From: Actinomycetota bacterium
GTDB lineage: Bacteria > Actinomycetota > Actinomycetes > JACCUZ01
Length of the DNA: 11,893 nucleotides
Direction of reading: 5' to 3'
Assembly (NCBI GenBank): GCA_030841195.1
Contig: JAVEDA010000308.1
Span: forward strand, 1 to 11,893
Part shown: positions 7,619 through 11,893 of the stretch, piece by piece
Position numbering within the stretch: position 1 is the first letter of the stretch
Layout: every line of letters starts with the position of its first letter
Position numbers and translations under genes: made by a program
Notes under the pieces: model-generated
Database searches by the model: none
Seen by the model: the letters and a program-made list of their open reading frames with translations, nothing else
Told to the model about the DNA's origin: nothing

Positions 7619-8403
7619 GACAGCGACAGGCTCGCGTTGCGGCGCGCGGAGCGCAAGATCGACTCCGCCGCGAACACACCGACCAGCAGGTAGACGGTGC
7701 CGAGCAGCAGGCAGAGCAAGAGGTCGGGCAACGGGTGGCCACCCAGCGCGGACTCGCGGATCGCACGCACTCCCCAGGTCGGGGCCAGCACCCAGGAGAT
7801 CGGCCGGACCCAGTCGGGCAGGATGCTGATCGGCACCAGGAAGCCAGACACCAGCCAGACGGGCAGCTCGAAGGCGTTGCCCAGCGCCCACGCGCTCCGG
7901 TAGCGGACGACGGTGACGCTGAGCAGGAAGCCCAGCATGCCGATGGCCAGCACCGTGGCCGGCACCGAGAACGCGAACAGCCACGGGTGCTCGATGCTCA
8001 CGTCGATCCCGAACAGCAGCCGTCCCCAGAGCAGTGTCGTGACCATCGAGTACAGCCCGACGGTGGCCATCGCCGTGGTGACCGGCAGCAGGACGCTGGC
8101 CAGCGGGACGGGGGCGGCGACCAGCAGCTCGAGGGTTCCCTGCCAGCGCTCGCGCTGCACGGCTCCGCTGCCCGACGTGCTCACGGCCGACCAGACACCC
8201 ATCACGCTGGCGCCGATCGAGGCGTAGAGCAGGGTGCGGTCGTCGCCGTCGATGCCGTAGAGGAAGAACGCGATGGTGGCGAAGAACAGCGGCCACAGGA
8301 TCTGCAGGATGCCGTTGAACGCCGACCGGGACAGCATCTTGAGGTGGAACCACCAGCCCACCGCGAGGACGCGGGGGATGCTCGCGGCCGGTGCTGCGCT
8401 CAC
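7615..8403 (-). CDS. ABC-2 type transporter permease (first permease)
   Basis: 262 residues, about six membrane helices (roughly 30-50, 57-77, 103-130, 140-166, 174-198, 226-247). The ABC-2 coupling segment is clear: QRERWQGTLELLVAAP (83-98). The start is GTG 8403: it overlaps the ATPase stop (GTGA) and GGAG sits 5 bases before it on the minus strand (8409-8412). The N-terminus IPRVLAVGWWFHLKMLSRSAFNG is the usual cytoplasmic amphipathic helix before the first membrane segment. It differs clearly from the second permease, so the pair is an old duplication or two recruited subunits rather than a recent copy. Forms the membrane channel of an exporter with the ATPase; substrate unknown. Confidence 0.92.
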   Translation of the reverse strand: MSAAPAASIPRVLAVGWWFHLKMLSRSAFNGILQILWPLFFATIAFFLYGIDGDDRTLLYASIGASVMGVWSAVSTSGSGAVQRERWQGTLELLVAAPVPLASVLLPVTTAMATVGLYSMVTTLLWGRLLFGIDVSIEHPWLFAFSVPATVLAIGMLGFLLSVTVVRYRSAWALGNAFELPVWLVSGFLVPISILPDWVRPISWVLAPTWGVRAIRESALGGHPLPDLLLCLLLGTVYLLVGVFAAESILRSARRNASLSLS

Positions 8404-9368
8404 GCCGACTCCACCAGCTCGACGTAGGCGTCCTCCAGCGTCGGCTGCCGGGTGGCGACCCGGCCCAGCGAGATCCCGTCCAGGGCGCCGAGCACCCCCT
8501 GGGTCACCTCGGCGCCGGGCTCGGCCCGCACCACGATGACCTCGGAGTGCCCGCGCTCCTCGACCACGGCCGACCGGACGCCGGACAGCGCCCGCAGAGC
8601 CGGCAGCACCGAGCCGGCGTCGCCGAACACCTCGACCTCGACGACCGAGCCTTCGCCGACCCGGGACTTCAGCTCGGCCGGCGTCCCCTCGGCGACGATC
8701 CGACCGTCGGCGATGACGGCGATCCGGTCGCACAGCTCGTCGGCCTCGAACATGTAGTGGGTGGTCAGCAGCACGGTCGTCCCGGCGTTGCGGAGGTCCG
8801 CCACGGTGGTGCGCAGCTCGCGTGCCCCGACCGGGTCGATCCCGATGGACGGCTCGTCGAGGAACAGCACCTCGGGCTTGTGCAGCAGCCCGCGGGCGAT
8901 GTGCAACCGCTGCCGCATCCCGCGCGAGTAGCCCTCGACCCGCTCCTTCTCCCGGCCCGCCAACCCCGCCAGCTCGAGCAGCTCGGCGATCCGCGCCTTC
9001 TGCTCGCGGGCGGGCACGCCGTACAGCTCGGCGAAGTAGCGCAGGTTGTCCAGCCCGGAGAGCCGCTCGTACAGCCCGCGGTCACCGCCGAACACGTAGC
9101 CCACCCGGCGGCGCACAGCCCGGGGATCCTCGACGACGTCGTGCCCGAGCACCCGGGCCGAGCCGGAGGTAGGCAGCAGCAGCGTGATGAGCATCTTGAT
9201 CGTGGTGGTCTTGCCGGCACCGTTGGGCCCGAGCAGCCCGAACAGCTCACCGCGCTCGACCGCGAAGTCGATCCCGCGAACCGCCTCGACCTCGCGTGAG
9301 CCGCGCCGCCACGGGCTGATCCTGGTGCGGTAGATGCGTCGCAGCGAGCTGACCTCGATGACCGTCAC
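8400..9368 (-). CDS. ABC transporter ATP-binding protein, DrrA/NatA type
   Basis: 322 residues; ATPase of an ABC-2 exporter. Walker A GPNGAGKT (47-54), signature YSRGM (147-151, in place of LSGGQ), Walker B VLFLDEP with D171/E172, and H-loop H204 in TTHYMFEADELCDR. At the Q-loop position it reads YVFGGDRGLY (91-100) with no Gln, a form I associate with the NatA-like branch. After residue ~235 follows the accessory C-terminal domain usual in DrrA-like ATPases, ending TLEDAYVELVE. GTG 9368 was chosen because it overlaps the VOC gene stop (GTGA) and begins VTVIEVSSLRR, the normal first strand; an upstream start at 9407 would only add an Arg-rich shadow of the VOC gene. Followed directly by two permeases. 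Sodium, drug or peptide export are all possible; sequence does not decide. Confidence 0.95.
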   Translation of the reverse strand: MTVIEVSSLRRIYRTRISPWRRGSREVEAVRGIDFAVERGELFGLLGPNGAGKTTTIKMLITLLLPTSGSARVLGHDVVEDPRAVRRRVGYVFGGDRGLYERLSGLDNLRYFAELYGVPAREQKARIAELLELAGLAGREKERVEGYSRGMRQRLHIARGLLHKPEVLFLDEPSIGIDPVGARELRTTVADLRNAGTTVLLTTHYMFEADELCDRIAVIADGRIVAEGTPAELKSRVGEGSVVEVEVFGDAGSVLPALRALSGVRSAVVEERGHSEVIVVRAEPGAEVTQGVLGALDGISLGRVATRQPTLEDAYVELVESA

Positions 9369-9751
9369 TGAGCGAGCTCGGCGGCGGTCAGGGCGCGCAG
9401 CACGCACAGCTCGTTGCCGTCCGGGTCGGCCAGCACCACCCAGCTCACGTCGGCGGTCTGGCCGATCGACGTACGGCGAGCACCGAGGCCCTCGAGACGG
9501 GCCACCTCGGCGGCCTGGTCGTCAGGGCGCAGGTCCAGGTGCAGCCTGTTCTTGACCGTCTTCTCCTCCGTCACCCGCAGGAACAAGATGTCCGGCGAGA
9601 CGCCGTCCTCCGGGCTGCCTGCCGGAGGTTCCAGGACGACCTCGTCCGGGTCCTCGTGGGTACGCCGCCACCCCAGCGCCTGCTCCCAGAAGGTGGCCGC
9701 GCGGACCGGGTCGGTCGAGTCCACCGAGATGTTCTGCCAGCGAAGCGTCAT
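9365..9751 (-). CDS. VOC-fold protein (glyoxalase/bleomycin-resistance superfamily)
   Basis: 128 residues, one VOC module made of two beta-alpha-beta-beta-beta halves. Typical signs: FWEQALGW at 21-28, RLHLDL at 69-74, and LADPDGNELCVL at 107-118. H71 and E114 match usual metal-ligand positions; the first-half ligand position reads NISVDSTDP rather than His, as in many uncharacterised Glyoxalase_6-type members. Such proteins bind or modify small molecules (resistance proteins, dioxygenases, glyoxalases); no specific reaction can be named. It is the first gene of the six-gene operon and overlaps the ATPase start by 4 bases. The start is ATG 9751, giving the normal VOC N-terminus MTLRWQNISVD; a start at 9814 would add 21 Ser/Gly-rich residues. 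A palindrome lies upstream at 9819-9836. Confidence 0.9.
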   Translation of the reverse strand: MTLRWQNISVDSTDPVRAATFWEQALGWRRTHEDPDEVVLEPPAGSPEDGVSPDILFLRVTEEKTVKNRLHLDLRPDDQAAEVARLEGLGARRTSIGQTADVSWVVLADPDGNELCVLRALTAAELAQ

Positions 9752-9785
9752 GGCCCCGACCCAACCGGACACCACCGACGATGTC

Positions 9786-9795
9786 GAACCAGTTC
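9786..9795. promoter_or_regulatory. GAAC-N2-GTTC inverted half-sites before the VOC operon
   Basis: GAAC CA GTTC lies 35 bases before the VOC start codon on the minus strand. Together with the GTTC/GAAC arms of the palindrome at 9819-9836 it gives four GAAC-type half-sites in 50 bases. It may be a second operator site; the arms are short and the assignment is tentative. Confidence 0.25.
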
Positions 9796-9818
9796 CGCGC
9801 CCCACGCTGTCCACAGAG

Positions 9819-9836
9819 GCGTTCCCGCGGGAACGC
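9819..9836. promoter_or_regulatory. perfect 18-base palindrome upstream of the VOC-ABC operon
   Basis: GCGTTCCCGCGGGAACGC reads the same on both strands. It lies 67 bases before the VOC start codon and 13 bases past the stop of the 33-codon frame on the same strand. A dyad of this size before a detoxification-type operon suggests a dimeric repressor site. As RNA it could fold as a 7-pair stem with a CGCG loop and act as a terminator for the genes before it, but no T-run follows. No convincing -10/-35 pair was found nearby. Confidence 0.5.
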
Positions 9837-9849
9837 GATCGGGGGGCAT

Positions 9850-9951
9850 CTACTCGGCGGCGAGCGCGATCACGACGTGAGACGGGTCGGGTAGCTCATC
9901 GACCCAAACCCGGACGCCGTACCGTCCGGGGGGGCCGGCTGACGCATTCAT
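9850..9951 (-). CDS. 33-residue micro-ORF coupled to the gene before it
   Basis: ATG at 9951 overlaps the stop of the upstream hypothetical gene (ATGA) and the frame runs 33 codons to TAG. The product includes RVWVDELPDPSHVVIALAAE and has no signal or membrane segment. Its VWVDEL matches the RWVDEL of the upstream protein, and the DNA for it is repeated (9893-9907 versus 10009-10023, one mismatch). It may be a real coupled small protein, the worn remainder of a duplicated 3' end, or a former C-terminus shifted out of frame. No function can be assigned. The upstream open part of this frame is an Arg/Pro-rich shadow of the neighbouring gene. Confidence 0.4.
   Translation of the reverse strand: MNASAGPPGRYGVRVWVDELPDPSHVVIALAAE
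9893..9907. repeat. short direct repeat, copy 1
   Basis: agctcatcgacccaa; partner of 10009-10023 with one mismatch. On the minus strand both copies encode WVDEL in the frame of their own gene, so the repeat is best explained as coding similarity. Confidence 0.55.
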
Positions 9952-10163
9952 TCCTGAAGCTGGCGTGGGTCGACCAGGGGCAGCTCGATGATGCGGCCGA
10001 ACGGGCGCAGCTCGTCGACCCAACGCAGCTGGCGGATCACCAAACCGGCAGCCGTCTCGAACCGGACCAGCGCGCGCCGCCTCCCGGTGTCCTGGTACTC
10101 CCACAGCACTGTGCCGGGCAACCACTCCCCACGATGGTCGACCAGCACCGTCTCGCCCTCCAC
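9948..10163 (-). CDS. small hypothetical protein, likely SH3-like beta barrel
   Basis: 71 residues from GTG 10163; not recognised. The sequence alternates beta-type hydrophobic and charged residues: TVLVDHRGEWLPGTVLWEY, RRALVRFETAAGLVIRQLRWVDELRPF, with turns at Gly and Asp. That pattern fits a small Tudor/SH3-like barrel, which is an inference. The start is uncertain: GTG 10163 has GGGGAG three bases before it, while GTG 10148 (66 residues) has a better-placed GGAGG 8 bases before it. The frame is open to 10364, but that part is Pro/Gln/Arg-rich with no upstream ribosome site and looks noncoding. Its stop overlaps the start of a 33-codon frame (ATGA). Codon bias over the core is normal for the window, favouring a real gene. 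Confidence 0.65.
   Translation of the reverse strand: MEGETVLVDHRGEWLPGTVLWEYQDTGRRRALVRFETAAGLVIRQLRWVDELRPFGRIIELPLVDPRQLQE
10009..10023. repeat. short direct repeat, copy 2
   Basis: agctcgtcgacccaa, inside the hypothetical gene; partner of 9893-9907. Confidence 0.55.
10157..10161 (-). promoter_or_regulatory. ribosome binding site for an alternative start of the hypothetical gene
   Basis: GGAGG on the minus strand, 8 bases before GTG 10148. It makes 10148 a serious alternative to GTG 10163 as the start codon. Confidence 0.4.
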
Positions 10164-10387
10164 ACGCTCCCCAGGATCGCGCCGCGGTCCGCTCCTACCC
10201 CCGGGGCGACTGCGGTGCTGTCTTTGATCATGGGGCAGTTGTGGCTGGTGTGGCATCAGCCGTTCCGGCGACAAACTGTCGCCATCCGGCGACCTGCACG
10301 ACTCGAATTGCTCCCGTTGCGGTTGAACTGGGTGCATCACGGCCACCCTCCCCCGGCCAGTCATCTGCCCTGGTGGCCGCTCGGCAG
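10164..10387. other. 224-base intergenic region, lower GC
   Basis: Lies between the SRPBCC gene and the small hypothetical gene, both on the minus strand. GC is visibly lower than in the genes. No convincing reading frame or RNA gene was seen. It holds the inverted repeat at 10267-10283 and the CCGGCGAC pair described separately. A promoter for the hypothetical gene is expected here on the minus strand, but no clear -35/-10 pair could be picked. Confidence 0.6.
10267..10283. promoter_or_regulatory. inverted repeat GGCGACA-AAC-TGTCGCC
   Basis: Perfect 7-base arms with a 3-base loop. CCGGCGAC occurs at 10265-10272 and again at 10286-10293, exactly 21 bases apart, about two helical turns. It lies about 105 bases past the SRPBCC stop and 104 bases before the hypothetical gene start. 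It could be an operator or a terminator stem; no T-run follows on the minus strand. Confidence 0.35.
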
Positions 10388-10828
10388 CTACCGGGGGCTA
10401 CGCGCGTCGCGCAGGACGTTCATCGTCTTCTCGAGATTCCGCTCGAACATCTGCCGCCCGAACAGCGCCACCATCGGGTAGAAGATCCATCCTCTGCCCT
10501 TGAAGTGCCGGTCGAGGACGACCCGGACGTGACTGCCGCCGTCGCGCGGCTCCGCGGTCAACGTCCAGGTGCCACCGGGCTGCCAGACGTTGGAGTCCTG
10601 CGTGGTGCCGACGACGCTGTTGCCGGCCCACTCGTAGCGCTCGCGTGCCCAGACGCCGGGGCTGCCCTCGGTCGCTTCGGCCCAGCTCTCTCCGTGATCG
10701 TGGAGGCGCCAGAACTCGCGGGAGATGTTCGGCCACAGCTCCGGTCGCCGTTCGCTGAAATCGATCGCAGCTGCTAGCACCCGTTCCGCCGGGACATCGG
10801 AGTCCAGGTCAACGACAACGCGTGGCAT
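10388..10828 (-). CDS. SRPBCC-fold (START-like) protein
   Basis: 146 residues. The opening PRVVVDLDSDVPAERVLAAAIDFSERRPELWP is the first strand and two helices of the SRPBCC (polyketide cyclase/START-like) fold, followed by antiparallel strands with WARERYEWAGNSVVGTTQDS and GGTWTLTAEPRDGGSHVRVVLDRHF. The long C-terminal helix (about 117-142) ends the fold. Members bind lipophilic ligands in the central cavity; the ligand here is unknown. No signal peptide; the helix at 114-124 is fairly hydrophobic (WIFYPMVALFG) but fits the fold. ATG 10828 is the natural start; only a weak AGGG is present, while GGGG lies in the right arm of a hairpin just upstream. It lies 64 bases after the ABM gene on the same strand, so it may have its own promoter or be read through. 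Confidence 0.88.
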   Translation of the reverse strand: MPRVVVDLDSDVPAERVLAAAIDFSERRPELWPNISREFWRLHDHGESWAEATEGSPGVWARERYEWAGNSVVGTTQDSNVWQPGGTWTLTAEPRDGGSHVRVVLDRHFKGRGWIFYPMVALFGRQMFERNLEKTMNVLRDARSPR

Positions 10829-10837
10829 GCCCTGGCT

Positions 10838-10855
10838 CTACCCCGCCGGGGGTAG
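10838..10855 (-). promoter_or_regulatory. hairpin just before the SRPBCC start
   Basis: CTACCCC-4-GGGGTAG, perfect 7-pair arms. It ends 9 bases before the start codon and lies 37 bases past the stop of the ABM gene. It could end transcription of the ABM gene, act as an operator, or as RNA hide the G-rich ribosome site of the SRPBCC gene. There is no T-run. Confidence 0.35.
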
Positions 10856-10892
10856 GACTATGTCACCGCGACGACGGCCAGCAGCACCTTGG

Positions 10893-11444
10893 TCAGCCAC
10901 CGTAGAGGAACCGGCGGAACAGCCGGGTCATCCGCGGCATCACGACCCAGGTCATCAGCCCGGTCAGGGTGCCGGAGAACACCAGCGTCCGGGCGACCAG
11001 CGGCCAGCCCGAGAGCAGCGGCAGCACGGTCAGGTTCATCAGCAGCACCAGTGGCACGATCGCGCCCAGCGTGACCAGCGCCATCTTCCAGCGCGGCGGC
11101 GCGGGTGCGGTGCGGCCCGGCAGCGAGAACCAGGTCTCCAGGCCGGACACCCTCGCGACCCCGGTCTCCTCGGCCAGGTCCTCGGCCCGACGCAGCCAGT
11201 CGGCCCGCTCGGGCGAGCTCTCCCACCGGTTCAGCGACGCCGGGTCGGCGAACCGGTAGACCACGTGCCAGGCCTGGCCGGTCGTGTGCGGCCGGAGCAC
11301 GCCGGAGCCCAGGAAGCCGGGATAGCGCGAGGCGGCCGCGATGATGCCGTCGTACCACTGCTCGAACTCGCGCTCGCGGCCGACGGCGACCCGCCGCGCC
11401 ACCGTGACGGTGACGGGCTCAGCAGTCTGGGACAGGAGGCTCAT
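10893..11444 (-). CDS. ABM-domain protein with two C-terminal membrane helices
   Basis: 183 residues. Residues 11-106 form an antibiotic-biosynthesis-monooxygenase (ABM) ferredoxin-like domain: VTVTVARRVAVGREREFEQW, then GFLGSGVL, WHVVYRFADPASLNRWESSPER and a closing ETWF. Two membrane helices follow (about 121-143 and 147-169) with a short basic tail, the layout of the COG3224 group of membrane-attached ABM proteins. The ABM domain should face the cytoplasm. Some ABM proteins are cofactor-free oxygenases or heme-degrading enzymes; no substrate can be named. The start is uncertain: ATG 11444 has AGAGGAG directly against it, while ATGs at 11474 and 11477 add 10-11 residues. 11444 leaves 63 bases for the divergent promoters shared with nei2, so it was preferred. 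Confidence 0.85.
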   Translation of the reverse strand: MSLLSQTAEPVTVTVARRVAVGREREFEQWYDGIIAAASRYPGFLGSGVLRPHTTGQAWHVVYRFADPASLNRWESSPERADWLRRAEDLAEETGVARVSGLETWFSLPGRTAPAPPRWKMALVTLGAIVPLVLLMNLTVLPLLSGWPLVARTLVFSGTLTGLMTWVVMPRMTRLFRRFLYGG

Positions 11445-11507
11445 CTCCTCTGCAAGCGTCGACCCCGTGCGCATCATCCCGTGGCGGCTGGAGACGATGC
11501 TCACACC
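11445..11507. promoter_or_regulatory. divergent intergenic region between the ABM gene and nei2
   Basis: 63 bases that must hold start signals for both directions. Neither gene has a well-spaced Shine-Dalgarno. On the plus strand GATGCT lies 6 bases before the nei2 ATG, where a -10 box for a leaderless transcript would be; this is a weak match and tentative. Confidence 0.3.
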
Positions 11508-11893
11508 ATGCCCGAGGGAGACACCGTCTGGCTGGCCGGGCGGCGCCTGCACGAGGCGCTGGCCGGTCGGGTGCTGACGCGCACCGACTTCCGGGTCCCC
11601 CAGCTCGCGACGGCCGACCTGACCGGGCGCACCGTGACCGAGGTGGTCAGCCGCGGCAAGCACCTGCTGTTCCGGATCGACGACGCCCTGACGCTGCACA
11701 CCCACTTCCGGATGGACGGCACCTGGCACCTCTACCGCCACGGCGACCGCTGGCGGGGCGGGCCGGAGCGGGAGGTGCGGCTGCTGCTGGAGAACGACAC
11801 CTGGCAGGCGGTCGGCTACCGGCTGCCGGTGATCGAGCTGCTGCCCAGGGACCACGAGGGCGACGCGGTGGGCCACCTCGGCCCGGACCTGCT
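11508..11893 (+). CDS. nei2: DNA glycosylase/AP lyase Nei2 (endonuclease VIII), 3' partial
   Basis: The first 128 residues of a Fpg/Nei-family base-excision-repair enzyme that removes oxidised pyrimidines and nicks the abasic site; the frame runs off the window end. The N-terminus MPEGDTVW gives the catalytic Pro2 (after Met removal) and Glu3, and SRGKHLL gives the conserved DNA-contacting Lys (K51). HFRMDGTWHLY (67-77) and HLGPDL (123-128) match my memory of Mycobacterium tuberculosis Nei2 (Rv3297; about 255 residues). The rest, with helix-two-turn-helix and the zinc finger, should lie to the right. It starts at ATG 11508, divergent from the ABM gene, with no good ribosome site. In M. tuberculosis this gene directly follows lhr; here lhr ends about 7.3 kb to the left in the same orientation. 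Confidence 0.93.
   Translation, partial: MPEGDTVWLAGRRLHEALAGRVLTRTDFRVPQLATADLTGRTVTEVVSRGKHLLFRIDDALTLHTHFRMDGTWHLYRHGDRWRGGPEREVRLLLENDTWQAVGYRLPVIELLPRDHEGDAVGHLGPDL

Noticed and set aside
7619..8353. N-terminal extension of the second permease frame
   Set aside because: Shadow of the first permease; it lacks membrane helices and would overlap that gene entirely.
10290..10330. A tRNA-like TTCGAGT stretch on the minus strand
   Set aside because: The flanking bases do not pair as a T-stem and no acceptor or anticodon arm can be drawn.
9414..10481. A 355-codon plus-strand frame across the VOC gene and intergenic region
   Set aside because: Ser/Arg/Pro-rich with no recognisable fold; it lies opposite the VOC, micro-ORF and hypothetical genes.
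10241..10777. A 178-codon plus-strand frame opposite the SRPBCC gene
   Set aside because: No domain; the opposite strand gives a full SRPBCC fold.
1..11893. CRISPR array, insertion sequence, integrase, rRNA or origin
   Set aside because: No regularly spaced repeats, transposase or integrase motifs, terminal inverted repeats, rRNA or DnaA-box clusters were seen.

Overview
The window is very GC-rich, with strong G/C bias at third codon positions, frequent GTG starts and 4-base start/stop overlaps. Together with an Lhr/Nei2 pair of mycobacterial type, this points to a chromosomal segment of an actinobacterium; genus cannot be read from the sequence. No rRNA, tRNA, CRISPR array, insertion sequence, integrase or plasmid gene was seen. 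No gap between called genes exceeds 300 bases.

Left block, plus strand (1-5894): the 3' nine-tenths of lhr (DNA repair helicase with C-terminal domain), then a conserved-looking small protein of unknown function, then a covalent-flavin alditol oxidase of the AldO type. Each junction is a GTGA overlap, so the three are very probably co-translated. They end head-on against the next block with only 6 bases between stop codons.

Middle block, minus strand (5901-9751, transcribed right to left): VOC-fold protein, ABC ATPase, two ABC-2 permeases, a single-domain universal stress protein, and a GNAT acetyltransferase of the phosphinothricin-acetyltransferase type. All junctions are 4-base overlaps except one 21-base gap before the stress protein, which has its own Shine-Dalgarno. 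This is a six-gene operon that reads as an export/detoxification unit of unknown substrate. A perfect 18-base palindrome lies 67 bases before its first start codon.

Right block, mostly minus strand (9850-11444): a small hypothetical protein coupled by ATGA to a 33-codon reading frame that repeats its WVDEL segment, a SRPBCC-fold protein, and an ABM-domain protein with two C-terminal membrane helices. At the far right, on the plus strand, starts a Nei2-type DNA glycosylase cut by the window end.

In Mycobacterium tuberculosis lhr (Rv3296) and nei2 (Rv3297) are adjacent. Here the same two genes lie in the same orientation but about 7.3 kb apart, so everything between them looks like accessory cargo at a conserved repair locus. 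I found candidates worth checking (the six-gene operon and its palindrome, the Lhr-linked small protein, the coupled micro-ORF) but nothing that by itself proves a new system.
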